From Sphingomonadales bacterium (lineage in GTDB: Bacteria > Pseudomonadota > Alphaproteobacteria > Sphingomonadales > Sphingomonadaceae), in NCBI GenBank assembly GCA_017302775.1, contig JAFLDC010000008.1, positions 1 through 21,028 on the forward strand: 21,028 nucleotides of DNA, written 5' to 3'. The notes beneath the pieces are model-generated. The model had not been told where the DNA came from. It did no database searches and worked only from the letters and a program-made list of their open reading frames with translations. This document shows, in pieces, positions 14,146 to 21,028 of the stretch. Numbering within the stretch: position 1 is the stretch's first letter; every line of letters begins with the position of its first letter. A program made the position numbers and the translations under genes.

Positions 14146-15411
14146 ATGACAGAAGCCAAGGCCGCATCCGGGTTCCCGGAGATCAGGGTTCCCGCCTTGT
14201 TGACCTTTCTGGCATTGGTATCCGGCTTCGGCATCGCGGTTATGCTGAAAGGCAGCGCGGCGCTGGAATCGCTGGTCGCCGTGGCAGAGCCGATGGGCAG
14301 CCTGTGGCTCCGCGCCTTGCAACTCACTATCCTGCCGCTCGTGATCGGGTTGGTGGTGACGGGGATCTCCCAAACCCTGGCAGCTGCAGGCGGCGGGCAT
14401 CTGGCGCGACGTGCCGTCGGCCTGTTCGTCATGGTTCTGCTGGCGGCAGGGACCATGTCCGCCCTGCTGGTCCCTGCGCTGCTGCAACTGTTCCCGGTAC
14501 CGCAAAAGGCGGTTGCGGCGTTGAGCGGCGAAGCGGGCGATCCGGGCAAGGTGCCGGGCATCGCGGATATTCTCAATGCCATGATGCCCGAGAATATTTT
14601 CGCTGCCGCAGCGGATGGGGCCATGTTGCCGGTGGTGGTCTTTGCGTCGCTGTTTGCCTTGGCGCTGACCCGGCTCGGGCAGGTGCAGCGGCAGGCGGTA
14701 ATGACTTTTTTCGAAGGTCTGGCCGGGGCGATGATGGTCATTGTCGGCTGGGTTCTGATGCTGGCGCCGCTGGGCGTGTTCGGCCTTGCCGTGTCGCTCG
14801 GGGCGAAGACCGGAGCGGACGCCATCGGTGCCCTGGCGCATTACATCGTGATCGTCGCGGCTGCTGGGTTCGTGGTGATGCTGGCCGGCTATGTGCTCGC
14901 GGCGACACTCGGCGGGCGCAAGCTTGGAGAATTTGCGCGGGCGATGGTGCCGGTCAATGCCGTGGCAATTTCCACCCAGTCTTCGCTGGCTAGCCTGCCG
15001 GCCATGCTGGCGGCTACGCGCAAGCTGGGCGTGCGCGAGGCGACGGCCGACTTTGTTCTGCCTATGGCCGTGGCGATCTTTCGGGCGACCAGTCCCGCAA
15101 TGAACATGGGCGTGGCGATCTATGCGGCATATTTGACCGGAACGCCGCTGTCAGCGGCGGCATTGATGGCCGGGATATTCGTGGCGTTCCTGGTTTCACT
15201 CAGCTCGGTATCATTGCCCGGCACGATCAGCTTCGTTATTTCGGTTGGCCCGATCGCCAGCGCCATGGGCGTGCCAATAGCGCCGCTGGCCCTGCTGGTG
15301 GCCGTTGAAATGCTGCCGGATATCATGCGTACCCTTGGCAATGTGACGATGGACGTAGCCGTGACGACGGCCGTTGACCAGGGCCATGAGGATAGTGCTG
15401 AAGCGGCTTAG
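14146..15411 (+). CDS. Dicarboxylate/amino acid:cation symporter (DAACS/SLC1 type)
   Basis: A 421-residue inner-membrane transporter related to GltPh, GltP and DctA, which take up glutamate, aspartate or C4-dicarboxylates with Na+ or H+. Conserved parts are the hairpin HP1 (SSLASLP, 279-285), N320-M321, the TM8 motif with D392, R395, T396, N399 and D403, and many hydrophobic segments. By comparison with GltPh, R395 corresponds to R397 and D392 to D394. The usual NMDG of TM7 reads NMGV here (320-323), so the aspartate equal to D312 is missing. It overlaps the stop of the convergent gene by 4 bases (TTAG). The substrate cannot be read, but the change suggests coupling unlike the typical Na+ symporters. 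Confidence 0.87.
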   Translation: MTEAKAASGFPEIRVPALLTFLALVSGFGIAVMLKGSAALESLVAVAEPMGSLWLRALQLTILPLVIGLVVTGISQTLAAAGGGHLARRAVGLFVMVLLAAGTMSALLVPALLQLFPVPQKAVAALSGEAGDPGKVPGIADILNAMMPENIFAAAADGAMLPVVVFASLFALALTRLGQVQRQAVMTFFEGLAGAMMVIVGWVLMLAPLGVFGLAVSLGAKTGADAIGALAHYIVIVAAAGFVVMLAGYVLAATLGGRKLGEFARAMVPVNAVAISTQSSLASLPAMLAATRKLGVREATADFVLPMAVAIFRATSPAMNMGVAIYAAYLTGTPLSAAALMAGIFVAFLVSLSSVSLPGTISFVISVGPIASAMGVPIAPLALLVAVEMLPDIMRTLGNVTMDVAVTTAVDQGHEDSAEAA

Positions 15412-16565
15412 AGCGCTTTCTGATAGATCCAGTATTCCTTGTTGACGGTGCTTTGGATGGCGTCGGCAATTGCGTTCATGCCTTGGTTGTCATCCAGCAC
15501 CCAGCCAATCTCACCGCGGGTTGCGCCGTATTCGCGCAGGGCATTCTGGCGGATGGCCTCGATCATCATGAAGGCCAGCTGGCTGGCAAGGCGGCTGGAC
15601 TGGTGCTGTTTGACCACCCCCATCAGCGGCACGCGCATGGTCCGCGTGCGGGGCTTGCGCAGCCACATCAGCAGCTTCGCCCAGTTGAACGGGAACAGGT
15701 TGCCGTTCATCGGCTTCAGCACTTCGTTGAGGTCAGGCAGGGTCATCATGAATGCAACCGGCTCACCCTCGTATTCTGCGACCATGATCAGGTCTTCGCG
15801 GACGATCGGTTTGAACTTCTTGCCGGCATAGGCAATTTCGCGATCCGTAAACGGCACAAAGCCCCAATTGTCTGACCAGGCATCGTTCAGGATGTGCAGG
15901 ATCAGAGCCGCTTCCTGATCAAACTTGCGCTTGTCGACGTTGCGGATGCGGATCTTGGAATTGCGCAAGCCCGATTGCACGATCCGCTGGATCAGTGGTG
16001 GAAATTCCTTGGTGATATCGAGATCGTAGGTCTTGAGAGCCTTGGCAAAGGCATAGCCGTTGGCCTCGATGTAATGCTTGTAGCGCTCCGGCTGGTGTCC
16101 CATCATCACCGTTGGCGGATGGTCAAACCCCCGGACCAGTTGGCCGGGCTCCTCCCAGATCGACATGGAGAGCGGGGCGAGAACCCGGTTCATCCCCTTG
16201 TCCCGCAGCCATTGCTCCGCCCGGTGGATAAGCGCGGTGGCCACCGCATCGTCCTCTGCCTCCAGGAGACCCCAGTTGCCCGTGCCCGGACCCATGCCCT
16301 GGGCCGGATCCATCGCAGTGGCGAGGTGATCGATATGGGCCGAGATTCGTCCGACAACCTCACTTCCGCGGCGGGCCAGGAATAGCTGGACGTCGGCATG
16401 GCCGAAGAACGGGTTCTTTGCCGGATCAATCAGTTCGCTTGCTTCCATGCGTAACGGTGCGACCCAGTTCGGGTCGGACTGGTTAAGCCGATAAGCCAGA
16501 TCGACAAAAGCGCTCCGATCCGCCTTGTCGATCACAGGTGCGACAATTATCTCTGCTTGTGCCAC
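15408..16565 (-). CDS. GNAT-like N-acyltransferase; bacterial ceramide synthase-related
   Basis: A 385-residue cytoplasmic protein with a GNAT-like part. It has the recognisable pattern NPFFGHADVQLFLARRGSEVVGRISA (about 51-76), then W-G-L-L-E-A-E-D-D and later G-M-N-R-V-L-A-P-L-S-M-S-I. Homologues are often mis-annotated as dATP pyrophosphohydrolases or YghO-like. From memory, the Caulobacter member (CC_1154/CCNA_01212) makes ceramide by N-acylating the sphingoid base, so the same role is plausible in a sphingomonad. The start used is the GTG at 16565, because AAAGG (16573-16577) lies 7 bases upstream; an upstream TTG at 16589 is less likely. No serine palmitoyltransferase gene is in the window. 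It is divergent from the desaturase gene. The family call is firmer than the substrate. Confidence 0.65.
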   Translation of the reverse strand: MAQAEIIVAPVIDKADRSAFVDLAYRLNQSDPNWVAPLRMEASELIDPAKNPFFGHADVQLFLARRGSEVVGRISAHIDHLATAMDPAQGMGPGTGNWGLLEAEDDAVATALIHRAEQWLRDKGMNRVLAPLSMSIWEEPGQLVRGFDHPPTVMMGHQPERYKHYIEANGYAFAKALKTYDLDITKEFPPLIQRIVQSGLRNSKIRIRNVDKRKFDQEAALILHILNDAWSDNWGFVPFTDREIAYAGKKFKPIVREDLIMVAEYEGEPVAFMMTLPDLNEVLKPMNGNLFPFNWAKLLMWLRKPRTRTMRVPLMGVVKQHQSSRLASQLAFMMIEAIRQNALREYGATRGEIGWVLDDNQGMNAIADAIQSTVNKEYWIYQKAL

Positions 16566-16572
16566 GATGCTG

Positions 16573-16577
16573 CCTTT
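16573..16577 (-). promoter_or_regulatory. Ribosome binding site deciding the GTG start of the acyltransferase
   Basis: On the minus strand AAAGG ends 7 bases before GTG (16563-16565). No similar site precedes the alternative TTG at 16589, so GTG is the better start. Confidence 0.55.
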
Positions 16578-16659
16578 GTTCAGGGTCAATGCGACCTGCG
16601 TTGGCTATGGTCAGGTTGTCAAGCCGGGCTCGCGCCGCTCCACATGGATCACACTGCAA

Positions 16660-17718
16660 ATGACTGTTCAGGAAAACATCATTGCCGCCCCGACCAAGTC
16701 ATCCATTCCCGATGATATGGTGATGCTGCGTGCGGCAGTGGAACTGACCCGCGATATTTCCGCTGCACGACCCGAAATTTACTGGCCCGACATGCTGGTG
16801 TCGGCGGCCATCGGTTACGCCGGGATTGCCGGTGCGATCCTGCTGCATGGCTGGCAGGCCTGGGCAGCAGGGGTGGTGGCGGTCTTCGCGATGTACCGGG
16901 CGCTGTTGTTCATTCACGAGCTGACGCATATCCACAAAACTGCCCTGCCTGGTTTCCGGCTGGTCTGGAATATTCTGGTGGGCGTGCCGATGCTCACCCC
17001 GTCGTTCATGTATGAAGGCGTGCACACGCTGCATCATGCCCGGACCCGTTACGGCACTGCAGAAGATCCGGAATACCTGCCGCTCGCCCTGATGAAGCCG
17101 TGGAGCCTGCCGCTGTTCATCATTGTCGCCATGCTGCTGCCGGTCGGGCTGTTGATCCGGGCTGCGATCCTGGTGCCGCTGGGGGTCTTGATTTCACCGC
17201 TGCGCAAACTGGTGTGGGAACGCGCCTCGTCGCTGTCGATCAATCCCGATTTTCGCCGCCGTCCGCCTGAAGGCGATTTCAAGCGCATGGTGTTCTGGCA
17301 GGAGCTGGGCGTGTTTGTGTGGTCGTGGGCGCTGCTCGCCAGCACACAGGTCTGGGGATGGCGTCCGTTGCTGATTGCGATCGCGGTCGTTTCAGCCACG
17401 GCGGTGCTCAACCAGATTCGCACGTTGGTCGCTCATCTGTGGGAAAATGACGGTGCGGCGATGACTGTGACCGGGCAGTACCTTGACTCGGTAAACGTCC
17501 CGCCGCCGGAATTGTTCGCCCCGCTATGGGCACCGGTGGGTCTGCGCTATCATGCCCTGCATCACCTTTTGCCCAGCATGCCATACCACTCACTGGGAGA
17601 GGCGCATCGCCGGATTTCGGCACAGCTCGGCGCGGGTTCTACTTACGAGAAGGCTGCATACAGCGGGTTCACGCCGCTGCTGGGCAAGATCGCCCGCAGT
17701 ACCATGGTGCGGCGCTAG
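16660..17718 (+). CDS. Membrane fatty acid desaturase-family protein
   Basis: A 352-residue integral-membrane protein of the di-iron fatty acid desaturase family. The three histidine boxes are HELTH (H86, H90), HTLHH (H122, H125, H126) and HALHH (H298, H301, H302). At least four hydrophobic segments surround them. The enzymes insert a double bond or hydroxyl in acyl or sphingoid chains using O2 and electrons from a ferredoxin or cytochrome b5-like donor. The exact substrate is unknown. The start at 16660 (MTVQENIIAA) is preferred over an open frame from 16525, which would overlap the divergent acyltransferase gene. The 94-base gap to that gene probably holds promoters for both; a TTGACA faces the acyltransferase (16617-16622, minus strand). 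The two genes may share a lipid substrate. Confidence 0.85.
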   Translation: MTVQENIIAAPTKSSIPDDMVMLRAAVELTRDISAARPEIYWPDMLVSAAIGYAGIAGAILLHGWQAWAAGVVAVFAMYRALLFIHELTHIHKTALPGFRLVWNILVGVPMLTPSFMYEGVHTLHHARTRYGTAEDPEYLPLALMKPWSLPLFIIVAMLLPVGLLIRAAILVPLGVLISPLRKLVWERASSLSINPDFRRRPPEGDFKRMVFWQELGVFVWSWALLASTQVWGWRPLLIAIAVVSATAVLNQIRTLVAHLWENDGAAMTVTGQYLDSVNVPPPELFAPLWAPVGLRYHALHHLLPSMPYHSLGEAHRRISAQLGAGSTYEKAAYSGFTPLLGKIARSTMVRR

Positions 17719-17933
17719 CGCCTGCTACCGGCGCTATGCCCCTCGCGATAGGCATGCGCGACGGCTTCGGCCATTTCGCGCGTTGAAGGCGAACCGCTCA
17801 GCCGGTCAAGTCCCCCGAATATGAAGTCGACCAGACCATCGCCCTTCGGCGGATTGAATAGGCCACGCTGGCCATCCTTGAAGCCTTTTTCATAAGCCTT
17901 GTTCAAGGCGGCCTGGCTCGGTTTGTAGGCCAA
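17715..17933 (-). CDS. Small unknown protein coupled to lptG, with a repeated AYxxGxxxG motif
   Basis: A 72-residue protein I do not recognise. It begins at TTG (17931-17933), which is supported by GAGGAG 7 bases upstream at 17941-17946, inside the last codons of lptG. The N-terminal AYEKGFKDG (13-21) resembles the C-terminal AYREGHSAG (61-69), giving an internal repeat, and G-Q-R-G-L-F-N-P-P follows the first copy. The first stretch loosely recalls the G-Y-x-x-G-x-x-G pattern of ribosome modulation factor, but the CP and WxxGW parts are missing, so this is only a resemblance. The middle (residues 31-47) is rich in Gly and Phe. Its stop overlaps the convergent desaturase stop (CTAG). No function is known. 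Confidence 0.7.
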   Translation of the reverse strand: MAYKPSQAALNKAYEKGFKDGQRGLFNPPKGDGLVDFIFGGLDRLSGSPSTREMAEAVAHAYREGHSAGSRR

Positions 17934-17937
17934 GTTC

Positions 17938-19035
17938 CTACTCCTCGGTTCGCACCAACACCGTTTCGCCCACCAGGAAGAACAGCAGGAACGGCGCCCA
18001 CGCTGCGATCAGAGCCGGGTAACCTCCGAAGTTCCCCATGGCGAGCGCGGCGTTATCAACCACGAAATATGCAAAACCCAGTGCCATCCCGGCAATCGCC
18101 CGAACGAGCAGTTGCCCTGACCGGGCAAGGCCAAAGGCGGCAACGGAGCCAAGCAGGGGCATCAACATGGCGGATAGCGGACCGGACAGCTTATGCCACC
18201 ACTTGCCTTCCAGTTCGGCGGTGCGCCTTCCCGCTGCCTTCAAGGCCTTGATCGACCGGGACAGCGCAAAGATGTTCTCGCCATCGGGATCGACCTTGCT
18301 GATCATGACCTGATCGGGGCTGACATCGCGTGCCACGACCATTGATGCCAGCGGTTTCTGCACGGTTGTCGCCACATCGAACTGGCGCGGGTTGACCAGC
18401 TTCCACCCCGGTGCGGCGTAGGTTGCACGGTCGCTGCGGATCTGCTCCACCACCATCCCGCCGGCATCGCGGCGGTACCAGGTGACGCCGGTCATGACGA
18501 TGGCATCGCCTGAACCGGTCACCTGGCTGGCTGCGAGTATATGCGGGCCATCGCGCAGATAGACGTTCGCTCTTACCCCGCTTTGCTTGGGGATCGGATG
18601 ATACTTGAGCTGGTTCCACTGTTTCAAAGTGCCGGTTGCGTTGGCCACCACGGTTTCATTGAAGGTGAAACTGGCCAGGCTGATCAGGCTGGCAGTCAGC
18701 AGCAGCGGGGCCAGAATTTGATGCGCCGAAAGACCTGCCGCGCGCATCGCGATCACCTCGCTGTTCTGGTTAAGCGGCCAGAACGTGAAGAGGGTTGCCA
18801 GCAAAACGGAGTAGGGAAGGAATCGGGCGATAAGCTGCGGGGTGCGCAGCGAGACGTAGTACCACAGCTGCGCTTCGCCATTACCCGGTACGGCCAGGAT
18901 GTCGCCGCTTTCAGAGAGCAGGTCGAGCATCTGCAGCACCAGCACGAGCAAGATCAGCACGCCCAGAATCCGCGTGATGAACAACTTGGCAAGATACCAT
19001 GTCAGCGTGGGCGAGGGGAATATGCCGGACAGCAT
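17938..19035 (-). CDS. lptG: LPS export ABC transporter permease LptG
   Basis: A 365-residue inner-membrane permease of the LptB2FG complex, which uses ATP to pull LPS (or a replacing glycolipid) from the inner membrane and pass it to LptC and the periplasmic bridge. The N-terminal pair of membrane segments, the MRAAGLSAHQI coupling helix (about 98-108), a central periplasmic beta-jellyroll and four closing membrane segments are seen. The size matches E. coli LptG (360). The start overlaps the lptF stop by one base (TGATG). The last two codons, GAG GAG, double as the Shine-Dalgarno sequence of the next gene. Sphingomonads are described as replacing LPS with glycosphingolipid, so the cargo here may differ. 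Confidence 0.94.
   Translation of the reverse strand: MLSGIFPSPTLTWYLAKLFITRILGVLILLVLVLQMLDLLSESGDILAVPGNGEAQLWYYVSLRTPQLIARFLPYSVLLATLFTFWPLNQNSEVIAMRAAGLSAHQILAPLLLTASLISLASFTFNETVVANATGTLKQWNQLKYHPIPKQSGVRANVYLRDGPHILAASQVTGSGDAIVMTGVTWYRRDAGGMVVEQIRSDRATYAAPGWKLVNPRQFDVATTVQKPLASMVVARDVSPDQVMISKVDPDGENIFALSRSIKALKAAGRRTAELEGKWWHKLSGPLSAMLMPLLGSVAAFGLARSGQLLVRAIAGMALGFAYFVVDNAALAMGNFGGYPALIAAWAPFLLFFLVGETVLVRTEE
17941..17946 (-). promoter_or_regulatory. Ribosome binding site inside lptG for the small downstream gene
   Basis: GAGGAG on the minus strand ends 7 bases before the TTG start at 17933. The same bases code for the C-terminal Glu-Glu of LptG, so the small gene is translated as part of the lptFG unit. 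Confidence 0.75.
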
Positions 19036-20243
19036 CAGTGCACCGCCACCTTACGGTCTTGCCGTTTGAGCAGGCTCGACAGCTTCTTGCCAATCGTCGC
19101 AAATGCTTTTTCCAGGGCGCCGATTGGCTGTCCGCCAGGCACATAGGCAACCCGCCAGTACATCCACAGGATGAGCGCCGCGAACAGCACGAATGGTCCC
19201 CACAGGATCAGTTCGGGGGGAAACCGGCCTTGCGCCGCAGCGGCCTGCCCGTACTCGTTGATCTTGTGATAGGCGACGACCAGAATGATCGAGATAAATA
19301 CCCCCAGCGGTGAGGTCGAGCGCTTGGGCGGCACCGCCAGGGCAACCGCCAGCAGCGGCAGCAGCAACATCATCACGACTTCAACCAGCCGGTAGTTGAG
19401 GCTGGCTCTGGTCTGGTTGCGGGTCGCCTGGGTCACCTGATCGCTCCAGCCGATCCGCATCAGTTCCGGCAGGATATATTCCCGCTCTTTGCCGCCGCGT
19501 TTGCGGAACTGTTCGATCGCGGGCAGATCTATCGGCAGGTCATGACGCGAAAAGCTGAGCACCCGTGGACTGGCGCCGGGTTCATCCTGAATGATCTGGC
19601 CATCCGTCAAGCGCAGGATGATCGTATCGGGATTGTCCTTCAGCGCCAGGAAACGGCCCTCACGCGCCGAAATCGTCGCTACCGAGCCGCCCGGTGTGGC
19701 AAACCGGGCGAAGATCCCTTCCAGCTGGCGGCCATTGTCACGGCTCCGCTCGATCCGCAGCGCCATCCGGTCCTGAAGGGTGGTGAATTCACCAACCTTG
19801 ATCGACGCGCCGAGCGCGCCGGAGCGCAGTTCGAAATCGAGCTGTTCATAGCTGTAGCGCGCCAGCGGCTGCAGATAGCCGACAATCAGCAGGTTCAGGC
19901 CCGCCAGCACCAGCGTAATACAATATGGCACCCGAAGCAGCCGGGTATAGCTGAGACCGACCGCACGCATGACGTCCAGCTCACTGGTGGTCGCCAGCTT
20001 GCGGAAGGCAGCGAGAATGCCCAGCATCAGCCCCAGCGGAATCGCGAGGCTGGCATATTCCGGCATCAGGTTGGCCAGCATCTTGAACACGATCGAAACC
20101 GGCCCGCCTTCGGTCCCGACAAATTCAAACAGCTTGAGCATCTTGTCGAGCACCAGCAGCGAGGCGGCAATGACGAACACCGCCAGCATCGGCATGATGA
20201 CAAGCCGAAAGATATAGCGATCGATGGCAGGAATGGATTTCAC
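19035..20243 (-). CDS. lptF: LPS export ABC transporter permease LptF
   Basis: A 402-residue permease, partner of LptG in LptB2FG. The first segment (IDRYIFRLVIMPMLAVF) aligns with the start of E. coli LptF. The MRAVGLSYTRLL coupling helix, a periplasmic beta-jellyroll and a final group of membrane segments ending near the C-terminus follow. The start is taken as GTG at 20243 (MKSIPAIDRY), because this places the first membrane segment as in the family. A TTG at 20306 would add 21 residues that look unlike the family, and no good Shine-Dalgarno sequence is seen for either. It heads the lptF-lptG-small gene unit. The ATPase LptB and the other Lpt genes are not in the window. The divergent VIT gene begins 128 bases away. 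Confidence 0.92.
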   Translation of the reverse strand: MKSIPAIDRYIFRLVIMPMLAVFVIAASLLVLDKMLKLFEFVGTEGGPVSIVFKMLANLMPEYASLAIPLGLMLGILAAFRKLATTSELDVMRAVGLSYTRLLRVPYCITLVLAGLNLLIVGYLQPLARYSYEQLDFELRSGALGASIKVGEFTTLQDRMALRIERSRDNGRQLEGIFARFATPGGSVATISAREGRFLALKDNPDTIILRLTDGQIIQDEPGASPRVLSFSRHDLPIDLPAIEQFRKRGGKEREYILPELMRIGWSDQVTQATRNQTRASLNYRLVEVVMMLLLPLLAVALAVPPKRSTSPLGVFISIILVVAYHKINEYGQAAAAQGRFPPELILWGPFVLFAALILWMYWRVAYVPGGQPIGALEKAFATIGKKLSSLLKRQDRKVAVH

Positions 20244-20358
20244 GTGGGGGGATTTGCCCGGGAATTGCTTGATCGCGTTCCATAACCGCCCCGCGGCTTG
20301 TGGCAAAGCGCTAATGCTGGCCCGTACCGTGCCATTTGGCTACCTTGCACAAAACCAC

Positions 20359-20365
20359 GAAGGGG
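20359..20365 (+). promoter_or_regulatory. Ribosome binding site of the VIT-family gene
   Basis: GAAGGGG lies 6 bases before the GTG at 20372. This supports a GTG start at that position. Confidence 0.7.
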
Positions 20366-20371
20366 ACTGCC

Positions 20372-21028
20372 GTGCCGGAAATCACCGCGAAATCGCCTGA
20401 AAATCACGCTGTAGCGCGGATTGGCTGGCTTCGTGCCGCCGTTCTTGGCGCAAACGACGGGATTGTCTCCACCGCCAGCCTGATTGTCGGGGTGGCGGCT
20501 GCGGCCAGCGACAAGAGCGCCGTCATGGTTGCCGGGGTTGCAGGATTGGTAGCCGGGGCGATGTCCATGGCGGCGGGGGAATATGTCTCGGTATCGAGCC
20601 AAGCTGATACCGAGGCAGCGGACGTTGCCCGTGAAACTGCCGAATTGGCTGAGCAGCCGGAGTTTGAACTGGCGGAACTGGCCGCAATCTATCAGCAGCG
20701 CGGTCTCAATGAGGGATTGGCACGCCAGGTCGCGGAAGCTTTGACCGCACACGATGCCCTGGCCGCACATTCGCGCGATGAGCTTGGCCTGGCCGAGATG
20801 CATCGGGCCCGGCCGGTGCAGGCAGCGCTCACTTCGGCGGGGACATTCGCGATTGGCGCAGCCTTGCCGCTGTTGGCGGCGCTGCTGCTGCCCCTGACCA
20901 GTATAGCCATCGGTGTTTCGGCCGCGGCCTTGCTGTTTTTGATGCTGCTGGGTGCGGTCGGGGCAAAAGCGGGAGGATCGCCGATCGGCAGGGGCGTGCT
21001 GCGGGTGACCTTTTGGGGGGTGCTGGCG
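20372..21028 (+). CDS. VIT/CCC1-family metal transporter (3' end missing)
   Basis: The frame is open to the right edge, with 219 residues visible. The family holds vacuolar iron/manganese transporters of plants and yeast and bacterial membrane proteins that move Fe2+ or Mn2+ out of the cytoplasm. The visible motifs are GANDGIVSTASLIVG (26-40) and A-G-A-M-S-M-A-A-G-E-Y-V-S (61-73), which hold conserved Asp, Met and Glu residues of the transport path. A charged cytoplasmic helical domain (about 78-147) with many Glu and several His matches the metal-binding domain. Membrane segments follow (about 150-195) and then a final one starts. The family is about 230-240 residues, so only the last few are lost. 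It is divergent from lptF. Confidence 0.9.
   Translation, partial: MPEITAKSPENHAVARIGWLRAAVLGANDGIVSTASLIVGVAAAASDKSAVMVAGVAGLVAGAMSMAAGEYVSVSSQADTEAADVARETAELAEQPEFELAELAAIYQQRGLNEGLARQVAEALTAHDALAAHSRDELGLAEMHRARPVQAALTSAGTFAIGAALPLLAALLLPLTSIAIGVSAAALLFLMLLGAVGAKAGGSPIGRGVLRVTFWGVLA

Noticed and set aside
14070..14993. Open frame of 307 residues overlapping the symporter in another frame
   Set aside because: The translation is rich in Arg and Gly without membrane segments, while the overlapping symporter frame has clear hairpin and TM8 motifs and a good ribosome binding site.
16525..16659. Upstream extension of the desaturase
   Set aside because: It would overlap the 5' end of the divergent acyltransferase gene. 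The extra residues show no membrane or desaturase feature.

Overview
The window is GC-rich, densely packed chromosomal DNA from a Gram-negative bacterium. I infer an alphaproteobacterium of the order Sphingomonadales. Reasons are the high GC content, the genes for an outer membrane (TamA/TamB, LptF/LptG), the many GTG/TTG starts, and the style of several proteins (a tandem-domain cytochrome c, a DUF1272 protein, a RlmE/GppA pair, and a GNAT-like protein of the ceramide-synthase-related family). The placement rests on recalled family resemblance, not on a search. I see no insertion sequence, phage, CRISPR array or clear sign of recent transfer; this looks like core genome.

Layout. Positions 1-502: the 3' part of a cytochrome c with two haem domains, closed by a strong terminator. 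648-1617: a two-domain HxlR-type regulator divergent from a VOC (glyoxalase-fold) protein, with overlapping promoter-like elements between them. 1816-3683 (minus): gppA/ppx followed by rlmE, overlapping by 4 bp. 3828-3901: tRNA-Gln(CTG) with its own promoter. 4044-10622 (plus): tamA, tamB and a 59-residue predicted lipoprotein, all touching or nearly touching. 10688-11560: a LOG-family nucleotide hydrolase. 11746-14055 (minus): glmM, a DUF1272 zinc-binding protein and thiD, overlapping one another. 14146-15411: a DAACS-type symporter with an unusual Na+-site motif. 15408-16565 (minus): a GNAT-like acyltransferase related to the bacterial ceramide synthase. 16660-17718 (plus): a membrane fatty acid desaturase. 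17715-20243 (minus): lptF, lptG and a small unknown protein. 20372 to the end (plus): a VIT/CCC1-type metal transporter, cut by the window edge.

Much of the window serves the cell envelope. TamA/TamB supports outer-membrane biogenesis, LptF/LptG pulls glycolipid from the inner membrane, GlmM makes the glucosamine-1-phosphate that feeds peptidoglycan and lipid A, and the acyltransferase and desaturase probably act on membrane lipids. In sphingomonads glycosphingolipids replace LPS, so a ceramide-synthase-like gene near lptFG is the most thought-provoking arrangement here. The least described items are three: the lipoprotein coupled to tamB, the small protein coupled to lptG (with a repeated AYxxGxxxG motif), and the symporter lacking the usual NMDG aspartate. 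No gene-free stretch exceeds about 200 bases.
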